Origin: Candidatus Kapaibacterium thiocyanatum
GTDB lineage: Bacteria > Bacteroidota > Ignavibacteria > Kapaibacteriales > Kapaibacteriaceae
Assembly (NCBI GenBank): GCA_001899175.1
Contig: MKVH01000002.1
Span: 223,702-287,701 of the forward strand
DNA length: 64,000 bases
Reading direction: 5' to 3'
The translations under genes were made by a program, and so were the position numbers. Below are positions 1 through 9,145 of this stretch, in pieces. The notes under the pieces are model-generated. The model made no database searches. It was not told the origin of the DNA and saw only the letters and a list, made by a program, of their open reading frames with translations. Position 1 is the first letter of the stretch; each line of letters opens with the position of its first letter.

Positions 1-165
1 ACGACGGTGGGTCGGAGGTCCGGCGCCGGCTATCGTGTCGTCGTCCTCATCGCCGACCCATACTACGGGACCGGAAGCATCATCATCGCCATGATCCGCA
101 TGGATCGTCGTGATACTCTACCGGTCAGACATCTCCATCTTGTCCTCGTACCTTTGTCTCCGTGA
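1..165 (+). CDS. Possible C-terminal end of an upstream gene (partial)
   Basis: This frame is open from the window edge to a TGA at 163-165. The stop overlaps the GTG start of purD in a GTGA tetranucleotide, the same coupling used by several real gene pairs in this window. The first 36 or so codons mostly end in G or C, as in the neighbouring genes, and encode a mildly hydrophobic stretch. The last codons lose that bias, so the call is uncertain. I do not recognise the protein. Sequence to the left of the window would settle it. Confidence 0.4.
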   Translation, partial: TTVGRRSGAGYRVVVLIADPYYGTGSIIIAMIRMDRRDTLPVRHLHLVLVPLSP

Positions 166-1463
166 AAGAACACATCCTTCTTCTTGGTTCCGGTGGACGT
201 GAGCATGCTCTTGCCCGTGCACTGAGGAATTCCGCTACCTGTGCGGAATTGTGGTGCGCACCGGGCAATCCCGGTACGTCGCACATCGCCACCAACGTCG
301 ATCTGTCCATCGCCGATCATGGGGCCGTCATCGAATGGTGCAAGGCCAACGGTATCACGCTCGTCGTCGTCGGTCCCGAGCAACCGCTCGAAGCGGGCAT
401 CGCGGATGCATTGAAGAATGCAGGTATCGATGTCTTCGGACCTTCCGCGTCCGCGGCCCGCATCGAATCGTCGAAGGGTTTCGCGAAGGACTTCATGGCG
501 AGACACGGCATTCCCACGGCGAGCTATCGTCGGTTCGACATCGCCGAGCGGGATGCCGCACTGGCCTACGTGGCGGCTCATCCGCTGCCTGTCGTCGTCA
601 AGGCCGATGGCCTTGCGGCGGGGAAGGGCGTCGTGGTCGCCACCACGACCGGCGAAGCCGAAGCGGCCGTGCAGGAGATGTTCGGAGGTACGTTCGGAAC
701 CAGTGGCGCATCCATCGTCGTCGAATCCTTCCTCGAAGGCGAGGAAGCCAGTCTGTTCGCCATCACCGATGGCGAACGATACGTCGTTCTCGCATCGGCA
801 CAGGATCATAAGCGCATCGGTGACGGCGACACCGGCAAGAACACGGGTGGGATGGGGTCGTACGCACCGGCTCCGCTCGTGACGGACGGTGTCCTGTCGT
901 GGGCCGAAGAGCATATCATCAGGAGGGCCATCGACGGAATGAAGGCGGATGGACATCCCTTCGTAGGATGTCTCTATGCGGGACTCATGGTGAAGCCCGA
1001 CGGTACGTCGAACGTCGTGGAATTCAACTGCCGGTTCGGAGACCCCGAAACGCAGACCGTCATGACCATCGTCGACGGCGACGTCGCTGCGTTGTTCGCC
1101 GGAGCTGCGCGCGGTGCCCTCGATTCCACGCATATCCGCAATGTCGCCGACGGCTGTGCCTGTACCGTCGTTCTCGCCTCGGGGGGATATCCCGATGCCT
1201 TCGACAAGGGCATGGTCGTGTCGGGTCTGGACGAGGCCGCTGCACTCGAGAACGTCATCGTCTATCATGCCGGTACACGCGAACAGGACGGTTCGATCGT
1301 CACCAGCGGTGGCCGGGTCTTCGGTGTGACGGCCAGGGGAGCGACGCTCAGCGAAGCCCGCGACCGCGCATACGAAGCCGTCGACCTGATCCAGTACACC
1401 AACCGGTATTTCAGACACGACATCGCCATGAAGGGCATCAATCGCAGCAAGGAACAGGAATGA
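162..1463 (+). CDS. purD: Phosphoribosylamine-glycine ligase (GAR synthetase)
   Basis: This cytoplasmic purine biosynthesis enzyme joins glycine to 5-phosphoribosylamine using ATP. The 433 residues are close to the usual PurD length. The N-terminal domain opens with LLGSGGREHAL, the PurD signature. An ATP-grasp core follows, with KADGLAAGKGVVVA near residues 145-160 and the metal-binding NCRFGDPETQ near 287. The start is GTG at 162, overlapping a possible upstream stop; no strong Shine-Dalgarno sequence is visible, which fits translational coupling. The gene ends in an ATGA overlap with the epimerase gene, so the two are probably co-transcribed. No other pur genes lie in the window. Confidence 0.97.
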   Translation: MKEHILLLGSGGREHALARALRNSATCAELWCAPGNPGTSHIATNVDLSIADHGAVIEWCKANGITLVVVGPEQPLEAGIADALKNAGIDVFGPSASAARIESSKGFAKDFMARHGIPTASYRRFDIAERDAALAYVAAHPLPVVVKADGLAAGKGVVVATTTGEAEAAVQEMFGGTFGTSGASIVVESFLEGEEASLFAITDGERYVVLASAQDHKRIGDGDTGKNTGGMGSYAPAPLVTDGVLSWAEEHIIRRAIDGMKADGHPFVGCLYAGLMVKPDGTSNVVEFNCRFGDPETQTVMTIVDGDVAALFAGAARGALDSTHIRNVADGCACTVVLASGGYPDAFDKGMVVSGLDEAAALENVIVYHAGTREQDGSIVTSGGRVFGVTARGATLSEARDRAYEAVDLIQYTNRYFRHDIAMKGINRSKEQE

Positions 1464-2377
1464 AGGTCTGTGTGACCGGCGGTGCCGGGTTTATCGGCTC
1501 GCATCTCACCGATGCCTATCTCGCCGCAGGGCACGACGTCGTCGTGCTCGACAACTTCGTGACGGGTAAGGAAGTCAACGTCGCATCGTCGTCGGCTCGT
1601 GTCGTGCGCATGAGCCTCAATCATCCTGATCTCGATGCGTTCTTCGATGACGAGCGGTTCGACATCGTCAATCATCATGCGGCGCACATGGAGCTGCGCG
1701 TCAGTCTGGACAGCCCGCTCCACGATGCGGAGTCCAACATCCTCGGTTCGATCAGGGTGATGGAAGCGGCGCGGCGCAACGGTGTCCAGCACCTCGTTCT
1801 CGCATCCACGGGCGGAGCCGTCTACGGTGTGCAGGACTACTATCCTGCCGACGAGAACCATCCCACGCGACCGGAATCGCCCTATGCCGTGGCGAAGCGC
1901 TCGATGGAGCTCTATGCGGACTATTACCGCACCGTGCAGGGTATGAGCATCACCACGATGCGGTATACGAACGTCTATGGTCCGCGCCAGAACCCGTTCG
2001 GAGAAGCGGGCGTGATCGCCATCTTCCTCCAGAAGTGGATCGACGGGGGAACACCCTATATGTACGGTGACGGGGAACAGACCAGGGACTACATCTACAT
2101 TTCCGATGTCGTCCGGGCCAACATGATCGCCACGGAGCGCCGGCTGCAGGGCATCTACAACTGCTGTACGGGCATCGAAACGTCGCTGAACACCATCGTG
2201 GACAACATGCGCAAGGCATATCGGGGGGAGACGCCCATTCACCGGACCGACGCCAAGGCCGGAGATCTGCGCCGGAGCGTCTGCTCGTCCATGAAGCTCC
2301 AGGAGGCTACGGGATGGCATCCTGCAGTCGGCGTCGAAGAGGGAATCGGCAAAACCGTCGCCTGGTTCACACGATAG
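1460..2377 (+). CDS. NAD-dependent epimerase/dehydratase, UDP-glucose 4-epimerase type
   Basis: This is an extended short-chain dehydrogenase of 305 residues that probably epimerises or dehydrates a nucleotide sugar for surface polysaccharide. The Rossmann motif GGAGFIGSHL lies at residues 7-16. A catalytic Ser is in the STGGAVYG segment, and the catalytic Tyr and Lys are in YAVAKRSME. A conserved NVYGPRQ sequence follows. The ATG at 1460 overlaps the purD stop by four bases, which fixes this start; the frame is open further upstream only as a shadow of purD. The family is clear, but GalE versus a related dehydratase or reductase cannot be decided from sequence alone. Confidence 0.9.
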   Translation: MKVCVTGGAGFIGSHLTDAYLAAGHDVVVLDNFVTGKEVNVASSSARVVRMSLNHPDLDAFFDDERFDIVNHHAAHMELRVSLDSPLHDAESNILGSIRVMEAARRNGVQHLVLASTGGAVYGVQDYYPADENHPTRPESPYAVAKRSMELYADYYRTVQGMSITTMRYTNVYGPRQNPFGEAGVIAIFLQKWIDGGTPYMYGDGEQTRDYIYISDVVRANMIATERRLQGIYNCCTGIETSLNTIVDNMRKAYRGETPIHRTDAKAGDLRRSVCSSMKLQEATGWHPAVGVEEGIGKTVAWFTR

Positions 2378-2568
2378 ACGTCCCTGTGCAAAACTTTCTT
2401 TACACTAAATGTCCGCCCGGTTCCACGAATGGACGGACGGTCTAATTCGGTGTAAGTGGGCTGAAACAGACATATTACGGCGATGGTTCGGCGTAAGGTA
2501 CTGGGGGAGAACGGGCATCCGGCGGGAACCGGTATTGCGCATATGAAGGCACGGAATCGCATCCGGGC

Positions 2569-2599
2569 TTTCAGGTTACCTCCCGGCCTCGTATTTTTG
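2569..2599 (+). promoter_or_regulatory. Candidate promoter of the cytochrome/oxidase operon
   Basis: TATTTTTG at 2592-2599 matches the Bacteroidota -7 consensus TAnnTTTG exactly. TTTC at 2569-2572 sits 19 bases upstream, where TTTG is expected. The 278-bp gap between the epimerase gene and the cytochrome gene is the natural place for the promoter of the respiratory block. The assignment rests on motif and position only. Confidence 0.5.
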
Positions 2600-2655
2600 G
2601 TCGTTTTTGTGCCATGGCCGTCATGAACGACAACGACTATCAAGGATAACCCTCC

Positions 2656-3213
2656 ATGCAGGCATTGGGTACCGGTGGACGAATGGGCGCGACGATGCGC
2701 ATTCTGATGATTGTTGCCACGGCAGGACTTCTGGTGTCCTGTAACGTGAGCGGCTTTTTCACGAGCTACGGCGACGATCCGGCATGGGTCGACCCCGATG
2801 CGAAAAAAGCCGATGCAGGCGGAGGCGATCAGGCTGGGGGCCCGGGCAAGGCCGTATATGGCCGTATCTGTGCTTCGTGCCATCTGGGCAACGGCAAGGG
2901 GGTACCTGCCAATAACATTCCGCCGCTCGCAGGATCCGAGTTCGCCCAGGGCGATCCGACCGTGCCGATCCGTATCGTCCTTCACGGATTCCGTGGACCG
3001 ATCGTACGTGGCGGCGCCAACATCAATGGACAGATGGCTGCATGGCAGGATCAGCTCTCCGACCAGGACATCGCCGACGTGCTGACGTACGTACGCAGTT
3101 CCTTCGGCAATTCGGGAGCAGCGATAACGGCCGACGAGGTGAAGGAAGTTCGTGAGAAGACGGCTTCCCGCGTGGTGCCGTTCACGGAAGCCGACCTGCA
3201 ACAGCCCCTGTAA
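2656..3213 (+). CDS. Mono-haem cytochrome c lipoprotein
   Basis: This is a probable electron carrier anchored in the cell envelope. The ATG at 2656 has AAGGA about nine bases upstream; an internal ATG at 2695 would place the signal peptide at the very N-terminus. A hydrophobic segment ends in the lipobox LVSC, so the mature protein should be lipid-anchored. The single haem motif CASCH lies near residue 74, and a Met-containing stretch further on could supply the axial ligand. The fold looks like class I cytochrome c, with a C-terminal helix in the region LSDQDIADVLTYVRS. As first gene of the oxidase operon it is a good candidate to carry electrons from alternative complex III to the oxidase, which is inference from position. 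Confidence 0.9.
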   Translation: MQALGTGGRMGATMRILMIVATAGLLVSCNVSGFFTSYGDDPAWVDPDAKKADAGGGDQAGGPGKAVYGRICASCHLGNGKGVPANNIPPLAGSEFAQGDPTVPIRIVLHGFRGPIVRGGANINGQMAAWQDQLSDQDIADVLTYVRSSFGNSGAAITADEVKEVREKTASRVVPFTEADLQQPL

Positions 3214-3259
3214 GGCCAAACACAACACACGGAAACAACGATACACGGAGCTTCTGGTC

Positions 3260-4114
3260 ATGAACGATATCCTGCGCGTCTTCGATATGCTCTCCTGGTT
3301 CCCGGAGAACATCAGCACCTTCGGTGCGGATCTGGACGCCCTGTTTGCAGTGATCTACTACCTCTGCGTCGGGATCTTCTTCCTTACGTTCGGTCTGATG
3401 ATCATCTTCCTCATCAAGTACCGTTTCAGGCCGGAGCGCCGCGGCTACAACTACCACGGCAACAACATCGTGGAAGTGACCTGGACCATCCTGCCGACGA
3501 TCCTCTTCGCCAGCCTCGGTGTGTATTCCGACGATATCTGGGAACAGACGAAGTATTCCAAGCGCGTGCCCCAGGCCGACGTGGAAATGCTCGTCCTCGG
3601 CAAGACCTACGGATGGTACTTCCTCTATCCTGGTGCCGACGGACAGTTCGGCCGTAATGCCCACAACACCCGCCAGTGCCGCGAGCTGATGAGCGCAACG
3701 AATCCCTTCGGTATGGACAGCACCGATCCCAAGGGCTTCGACGATATCGTGACCGAAAACCAGTTCCGCATTCCCGTCAACGCCAACGTCGTCATCCGCG
3801 GCTCGTCCATCGATGTGCTGCACAGCTTCTTCCTGCCGAACATGCGCGTGAAGCAGGACGTCATTCCGGGAACGTGGATGAACATCTGGTTCAATGCCTT
3901 CAAGACAGGGAAGTACGAGCTGGCCTGCGCCGAGCTCTGCGGCGGTGGCCATTACGCCATGCGCGCAGAATACCAGATCCTGTCCAAGGCCGACTACGAC
4001 AAGTGGCTCGATCAGAAGGATGTAGAGGTCAAGGCCGCCCGTGCGCCCCAGGCGCCTGCACCGGCGACGCCGGAAACGGCAGATTCGACCAAGCCCGTTG
4101 CCTCACTCCGCTAA
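3260..4114 (+). CDS. coxB: Cytochrome c oxidase subunit II
   Basis: This subunit carries the binuclear CuA centre that accepts electrons from cytochrome c. The 284 residues contain two N-terminal membrane helices (about 29-52 and 70-90), then a periplasmic cupredoxin domain. The CuA ligands are visible as VLHSFF followed by CAELCGGGHYAM, with Cys223, Glu225, Cys227, His231 and Met234. No CxxCH is fused to the C-terminus, so it is not a caa3-type subunit and needs a separate cytochrome, which the gene before it could supply. An insertion between the first beta strands (near RNAHNTRQCRELM) is longer than in the textbook proteins. The ATG at 3260 lies about 46 bases after the cytochrome gene. 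Confidence 0.96.
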   Translation: MNDILRVFDMLSWFPENISTFGADLDALFAVIYYLCVGIFFLTFGLMIIFLIKYRFRPERRGYNYHGNNIVEVTWTILPTILFASLGVYSDDIWEQTKYSKRVPQADVEMLVLGKTYGWYFLYPGADGQFGRNAHNTRQCRELMSATNPFGMDSTDPKGFDDIVTENQFRIPVNANVVIRGSSIDVLHSFFLPNMRVKQDVIPGTWMNIWFNAFKTGKYELACAELCGGGHYAMRAEYQILSKADYDKWLDQKDVEVKAARAPQAPAPATPETADSTKPVASLR

Positions 4115-4144
4115 CAACGAATAACGAAACGAGGAATCGTCATC

Positions 4145-6007
4145 ATGAGCACAGCAACACTACACGCGCCCGAGTCCGCCTCCGAGGAGCACGGACATGA
4201 GCACCATGCGCTCCCGTGGTACAGGCAGTATCTGTTTTCGACGGACCACAAGGTCATCGCGAAGCAGTTCATGCTCGTATCGCTGTTCTTCCTCTTCGTA
4301 GGCGGGGCCTTCGCGCTGTTCATTCGCTGGCAGATCGCCTATCCGGGCAAGCCCGTTCCCGTGATCGGCTCCATCCTGCCGGATACGTGGGTGACGGAAC
4401 CGGCGAGCGGCGTCATCACGCCCGAGTTCTACGCCCAGTTGCTGTCCATGCACGGCACGATCATGATCTTCTTCGTCATCATCCCGCTCGCGGTCGGGAT
4501 GTTCGGCAACTTCTGCATACCGCTGATGATCGGTACGGACGATATGGCGCTGCCGCGACTCAACATGTGGTCGTTCTGGCTGATGCCGCCCGCCGGTCTC
4601 ATCATGATGGCCGGATTCTTCACCGAAACCGGATACGGCGGGGCGGGGTGGACGTCCTATCCACCATTGTCGGCCGTCACGACGCTGCCACCGATGGTGT
4701 TGAGCGGACAGACCCTCTGGTTGATATCGCTCTTCCTCGTCGGTTTCTCGTCCATCATGGGCGCCGTCAACTACGTCACGACGGTCCTGAACAAGCGCGC
4801 CAAGGGAATGAAGCTGTTCGACATGCCGCTGACGGTATGGGGTATCTTCATCACGGCCATCATCGTCACGCTCGGAACGCCCGTTCTCGCGAGCGGTCTG
4901 GCGATGCTGTTCATGGACAACTTCTTCAAGACGAGCTTCTTCCTGCCCGACCACCTCGTGACGGCTTCGTCCCACGGCTTCAACGTCGGTACGGGCCAGC
5001 CCATCCTGTGGCAGCACATCTTCTGGTTCTACTCGCACCCTGCCGTCTACATCATGATCCTGCCCCTCATGGGCATCGTGAGTGACGTGCTGTCGACCTT
5101 CTCGCGCAAGCCGATCTACGGATACAAGGCAATGGTGTTCGCCATCGGAGGCATCGCCTTCCTCGGCTTCATCGTCTGGGGGCACCACATGTTCCAGTCG
5201 GGCATGAATCCGCTCCTCGGTACGACGTTCATGCTCTCGACCATCGTCATCGCCGTTCCGTCGTCCATCAAGGTCTTCAACTGGCTGGGTACGCTCTGGC
5301 GTGGTAACATCAAGTTCTCGACGGCCATGCTCAACGCCCTGGCCTTCGTCTCGATGTTCATCATCGGCGGTCTCTCGGGGATATTCATGGCCTCGGCACC
5401 CGTCGACATCTACATCCACGATACGTACTTCATCGTGGCCCACATCCACTACGTGCTCTTCGGCGGATCGCTCTTCGGCATCTTCGCCGGTATCTACTAC
5501 TGGTATCCGAAGATGTTCGGCAAGATGCTGAACGAGTCATGGGGACGGAAGCACTTCTACTGGACGTTCATCACGTTCAACTTCACGTTCTTCCCGATGC
5601 ACATTCTCGGCGTGGGCGGTCACATGCGCCGTATCTACGATCCGAATGTCTACGACTTCCTCAAGGGTCTGGCTGGCGTGAACGAATTCATCACGATTTC
5701 GGCCATCGCCCTCGGCTTCTCCCAGCTCATCCTGATCTTCAACATCCTCTACTCGCTCAAGTTCGGCAAGAAGGCCCCGCGCAATCCGTGGCGCGCCAAC
5801 TCGCTCGAATGGGCAGCTCCGGCACATCCCGGCCACGGCAACTTCGATCGCGACATCACGGTGTATCGCGGACCGTACGAGTACAGCGCCGCGGGCCGCG
5901 AGCTGGATTACTGGCCGCAGTGGGAGCCGGGCAAGTCGGTATCGGTGCATCACCATACCATCGTAGTGGACGACCAATCCGAGAACAACGTCTTCGGAGC
6001 GCACTGA
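4145..6007 (+). CDS. coxA: Cytochrome c oxidase subunit I, A2-type
   Basis: This is the catalytic membrane subunit that reduces oxygen to water and pumps protons. Its 620 residues carry about 12 membrane helices. Haem a ligand histidines appear in SMHGTIM and in the HDTYFIVAHIHYVLFGG region. The CuB site has the His-Tyr pair in YSHPAVY and the HH pair in WGHHMF. The proton-relay glutamate of A1 oxidases (HPEVY) is replaced by Ala, while a Tyr-Ser pair precedes the His, which is the hallmark of A2 oxidases. GAGGAA upstream supports the ATG at 4145. It sits between coxB and the haem A synthesis genes. Confidence 0.98.
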   Translation: MSTATLHAPESASEEHGHEHHALPWYRQYLFSTDHKVIAKQFMLVSLFFLFVGGAFALFIRWQIAYPGKPVPVIGSILPDTWVTEPASGVITPEFYAQLLSMHGTIMIFFVIIPLAVGMFGNFCIPLMIGTDDMALPRLNMWSFWLMPPAGLIMMAGFFTETGYGGAGWTSYPPLSAVTTLPPMVLSGQTLWLISLFLVGFSSIMGAVNYVTTVLNKRAKGMKLFDMPLTVWGIFITAIIVTLGTPVLASGLAMLFMDNFFKTSFFLPDHLVTASSHGFNVGTGQPILWQHIFWFYSHPAVYIMILPLMGIVSDVLSTFSRKPIYGYKAMVFAIGGIAFLGFIVWGHHMFQSGMNPLLGTTFMLSTIVIAVPSSIKVFNWLGTLWRGNIKFSTAMLNALAFVSMFIIGGLSGIFMASAPVDIYIHDTYFIVAHIHYVLFGGSLFGIFAGIYYWYPKMFGKMLNESWGRKHFYWTFITFNFTFFPMHILGVGGHMRRIYDPNVYDFLKGLAGVNEFITISAIALGFSQLILIFNILYSLKFGKKAPRNPWRANSLEWAAPAHPGHGNFDRDITVYRGPYEYSAAGRELDYWPQWEPGKSVSVHHHTIVVDDQSENNVFGAH

Positions 6008-6038
6008 CGCGGAGTCGGTGAAACCAGGGCATACCATC

Positions 6039-7223
6039 ATGAACACTTCCGACAACGACCGATCGATCACGAGGCTGCACTGGATCAGTGTAGCCTTGTG
6101 TATGCTGACGTTCGGACTGATCGTCTGGGGTGGTCACGTCAACACGACGCGATCGGGGATGGCGTTTCCTGACTGGCCGACGTCCAATGCCGCGCCCATG
6201 CTCACCTATGCACCGTCGGAATGGCTTACCGTTCCCGACCGGTTCTGGGAGCACGGACACCGGCTCTTCGCGAGCGTCGTCGGTCTCGTCACCGTTCTCG
6301 TGCTGCTGGTCTCGTATCGCTCCATTCCGCGTGAACGACGCGCGGGCAAGAGCATCATGGCGCTCGACGGCTTCATATTCCTCGTCGTGGCCACGGCCCT
6401 CGTAGGCATCAACTCCATGCCGGGTGGGTTCATGGAAGCCGTCATGACCCTGCTTGCCGTCTGCCTCGCGGCCTTCCTCGTCCGCGCTTCGCGCGAGAAG
6501 GATGCCGTACGCGTGCACTGGCTCGCCCAGGCGGCCTTCGTGGGCGTCTGCCTGCAGGCCTGCTTCGGCGGATATACCGTGCGCAACAATCTTCCCGACT
6601 GGACATCGACGACGCACGGCATGCTCGCCGAGATCTATTTCATGATCGTCATCGGCATCGCCCTGCTCACCAGCAAGGCATGGCGCAATCAGCAGCGTGG
6701 TGGCCGTATTGCGACGGCCGGACGTACGACGACCATGATCGTCTGTACGACGTGGGCCCTGACCTTCGTGCAGTTCTTCCTCGGCGCATTGACGCGCCAT
6801 ACCGATGCCTGGGGTGTGAGCACGAGCTTCCCGCAGTGGAGCGACGAAGGGTTCTTCCCGTCGTCCGAGCTCCTGCAGTACGCCCAGGTCGTCATCCATC
6901 TCACACACAGAACGACGGCCTATGTCGTGGCGCTCCTCGTCGTGATCCAGTGGGTCATGATCTGGCGCCGCCGCAGCGACTTCCGTCGTGTCGCACTCAC
7001 GTCGACGGCGGCCCTGGTCCTCGTCTTCGTACAGATACTGCTCGGTGCCGCCATCCTGTGGACGGCGCGCGGCGAGCTGGCGACGACGCTCCACGTCATG
7101 ACCGGCGTGGTGTTGCTCGCACTGAACACCATAACCATGTATACGATGTTGCGATTCCACGTCGCCCCGTCGGGCCGTGCGGATGTCATGCATTCCGTGG
7201 CCGTAGGGCAGGGGAGTCGATGA
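6039..7223 (+). CDS. ctaA: Haem A synthase, CtaA/Cox15 family
   Basis: CtaA oxidises the C8 methyl of haem O to the formyl group of haem A in the membrane. About eight membrane helices are visible in 394 residues. WGGHVNTTRSGMAFPDWP near the N-terminus is the family signature, and ligand histidines occur in EHGHR, TTHGM and LTHRTTAY. I chose the ATG at 6039 because AGGG lies about nine bases upstream; a GTG at 6018 in the same frame would add seven residues. The gene follows coxA by about 30 bases and precedes ctaB, so haem A is made by the same operon that uses it. Confidence 0.93.
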   Translation: MNTSDNDRSITRLHWISVALCMLTFGLIVWGGHVNTTRSGMAFPDWPTSNAAPMLTYAPSEWLTVPDRFWEHGHRLFASVVGLVTVLVLLVSYRSIPRERRAGKSIMALDGFIFLVVATALVGINSMPGGFMEAVMTLLAVCLAAFLVRASREKDAVRVHWLAQAAFVGVCLQACFGGYTVRNNLPDWTSTTHGMLAEIYFMIVIGIALLTSKAWRNQQRGGRIATAGRTTTMIVCTTWALTFVQFFLGALTRHTDAWGVSTSFPQWSDEGFFPSSELLQYAQVVIHLTHRTTAYVVALLVVIQWVMIWRRRSDFRRVALTSTAALVLVFVQILLGAAILWTARGELATTLHVMTGVVLLALNTITMYTMLRFHVAPSGRADVMHSVAVGQGSR

Positions 7224-7226
7224 GGC

Positions 7227-8177
7227 ATGTCGACGCACGACCACGATATCGCCGCCGGAGTGTTACCTGCAACGGACGCCGTCATGGAAAAGACGGCATC
7301 CGATGGAATACTGCGGCAGTACTACGAGCTGACCAAGCCCGGCATCAGCCAGATGGTGGCGTTGTCGACGCTCGCGGGCTACTACCTGGCGATACCGACG
7401 GATGTGATGACGGCGGTGCGTTCCATGGATTCGTGGCTGCACTTCGGTGCCACGATGGTCGGCACGCTCGCCATCAGCAGCGGAAGCTGCGTGATGAATC
7501 ACGTGATGGAACGCGAGCACGATGCGCGGATGAAGAGAACGTCCACGCGACCGCTTCCCAGCGGACGTATCACGGCAGGGGCGGCGACGGTCTTCGGAAT
7601 GGCTCTCACCATCGTCGGTGCGGCCCTCCTGTGGAACGTCAACATGCTGACCTTCCTGCTCGCTGTGGCCACGTGGGCCTTCTATCTCGCGGTCTATACG
7701 CCGATGAAGCGGACGTCGTCGCTGGCCCTTCTCGTAGGAGGCATTCCTGGCGCACTGCCCTTCGCAGGTGGTTGGACGGCCGTACGGGGAACGATGGACG
7801 CTCCTGCATGGGTGCTCTTCGCAATCCTCTTCTTCTGGCAGATGCCGCACTTCCTGGCGCTGTCGTGGATGTATCGCAACGACTATCGCGAAGGCGGTTT
7901 CGTCCTTCGCGCATTGCAGGACGACAGCGGGAAGGTACTCGGTGTGCAGATGACGCTCTACAGCGTCTGCATGCTCGTATCCATCCTGTTCCCGACCATT
8001 CTCGGTGTCACGGGCTGGCTCTATGCGGCCGGGGCATCGCTACTGGGACTATGGCTTACGGCCGAATCGGTGCGCTTCGTGCGTATTGGTGATCATGCGG
8101 CGGCGCGACGTGTCCTGTTGACGTCCTATGCCGTTCTCATGGGCGTGCTGTTCCTCATGTTCCTCGACAAAGCATAA
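7227..8177 (+). CDS. ctaB: Protohaem IX farnesyltransferase (haem O synthase)
   Basis: This UbiA-family membrane prenyltransferase adds farnesyl diphosphate to haem b to make haem O, the substrate of CtaA. The 316 residues contain about nine membrane helices. The Asp-rich active-site motif appears as NHVMEREHDARMKRTSTRPLPSG, with the conserved RT.RPLPSG end, and a second motif lies near YRNDYREGGF. Three bases separate it from the ctaA stop, and GGGGAG precedes the ATG. ELTKPGISQM near the N-terminus is the usual TKPGI segment. Nothing looks damaged. Confidence 0.95.
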   Translation: MSTHDHDIAAGVLPATDAVMEKTASDGILRQYYELTKPGISQMVALSTLAGYYLAIPTDVMTAVRSMDSWLHFGATMVGTLAISSGSCVMNHVMEREHDARMKRTSTRPLPSGRITAGAATVFGMALTIVGAALLWNVNMLTFLLAVATWAFYLAVYTPMKRTSSLALLVGGIPGALPFAGGWTAVRGTMDAPAWVLFAILFFWQMPHFLALSWMYRNDYREGGFVLRALQDDSGKVLGVQMTLYSVCMLVSILFPTILGVTGWLYAAGASLLGLWLTAESVRFVRIGDHAAARRVLLTSYAVLMGVLFLMFLDKA

Positions 8178-8203
8178 ACGACCAATCATTACACAGGTGG
8201 ACC

Positions 8204-8818
8204 ATGTCGATCGCGTTGAATCTCTCGCATGAGCCGGTAACCAAGATACCGAACGGAAAGCTGGCCATGTGGGCGTTCCTGGCTTCCGAGCTCATGTTCT
8301 TCTCGGGCTTCTTCGGAGCATTCATCGTTCTGCGCAACAGCAACTACGAGCTGTTCGGTCAGGGTTCGCACCACCTGAGCGTGCCTCTGGCGCTGACGAA
8401 TACCTTCATCCTCATCGCCAGTTCACTGACGATGGCGCTGGCCATCCTCAACCTCGAGCGTGGCAACAGAAAGAACTTCCAGTTGTTCCTCGGCCTCACG
8501 ATTCTCGGAGCCTTCGGCTTCCTCATCGTCAAGACCTTCGAATACAGCGCCAAGTGGCATGACGGTCTGTTCCCGGGACAGGAGAACCACACGATCTTCT
8601 TCTCCTTCTACTTCCTGATGACCGGCTTCCACGCCCTGCACGTCATCGGCGGTATCATTCCGATGCTCTACATGTTCTCGAAGTCGTTCTCGAAGAACGG
8701 ATACGACTATCCCGTCAAGGTCGAAGTTCTCGGTCTCTACTGGCACTTCGTCGACCTCATGTGGATCTTCATCTTCCCGGCCCTGTATCTCATGATTCCG
8801 TACCACGCCGGACACTAA
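8204..8818 (+). CDS. coxC: Cytochrome c oxidase subunit III
   Basis: This non-catalytic subunit stabilises subunit I and its proton uptake. The protein has 204 residues and about five membrane helices, the short form that lacks the first two helices of mitochondrial-type subunit III. Recognisable segments are KLAMWAFLASELMFFSGFFGAF near the N-terminus, TGFHALHVIGG, and YWHFVDLMWIFIFPALYL at the end. The ATG at 8204 follows AGGTGG. It is followed ten bases later by the subunit IV gene. Confidence 0.96.
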   Translation: MSIALNLSHEPVTKIPNGKLAMWAFLASELMFFSGFFGAFIVLRNSNYELFGQGSHHLSVPLALTNTFILIASSLTMALAILNLERGNRKNFQLFLGLTILGAFGFLIVKTFEYSAKWHDGLFPGQENHTIFFSFYFLMTGFHALHVIGGIIPMLYMFSKSFSKNGYDYPVKVEVLGLYWHFVDLMWIFIFPALYLMIPYHAGH

Positions 8819-8827
8819 GGAGCAACT

Positions 8828-9145
8828 ATGTCATCGCACGAACACGGTAATCCGATCAAAGAGTACATGAAGGTGTTCTACACCCTCTGTGGACTGACGT
8901 TGCTGACCGTCGGCGCTGCGGCATTGCCGTTCCCGCATTCGGTACTGGGCATCCCCGGAGACGTGGCTCACGTAGGTGTGGGTATCATCATCGCCCTCAT
9001 CAAGGTCGTGGCCGTGATGTACATCTTCATGCATCTCAAGTTCGACAACCCGTTCATCCGTTTCTTCGTTTATGTTCCCGTATTCCTGTTCTGCGTGCTG
9101 ACGTTCGCGCTGAACTTCCTCGAGTCGTGGGCATACACTCGCTAA
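8828..9145 (+). CDS. coxD: Cytochrome c oxidase subunit IV (small prokaryotic type)
   Basis: This small accessory oxidase subunit has 105 residues and three predicted membrane helices (about 15-33, 45-66 and 73-98). KVVAVMYIFMHLKF is the typical segment of the prokaryotic COX4 family. AAGGAGC lies directly upstream of the ATG at 8828, a near-perfect ribosome binding site. The 3' end overlaps the start of the Sco gene by 19 bases. Family assignment rests on length, topology and position as well as the motif. Confidence 0.88.
   Translation: MSSHEHGNPIKEYMKVFYTLCGLTLLTVGAAALPFPHSVLGIPGDVAHVGVGIIIALIKVVAVMYIFMHLKFDNPFIRFFVYVPVFLFCVLTFALNFLESWAYTR

Noticed and set aside
63..1418. A 451-codon minus-strand open frame opposite purD
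   Set aside because: It is the complement of a clear purD gene; high GC with strong third-position bias leaves the opposite strand open. The translated product shows no domain.
2378..2655. The 278-bp gap before the cytochrome gene as a possible riboswitch or small gene
   Set aside because: Only a promoter-like motif was found; no conserved fold or coding frame with a good start is evident.
4160..5449. A 429-codon minus-strand frame opposite coxA
   Set aside because: It is a shadow of the oxidase subunit I gene; its charged repeats arise from complementing codons for hydrophobic residues.
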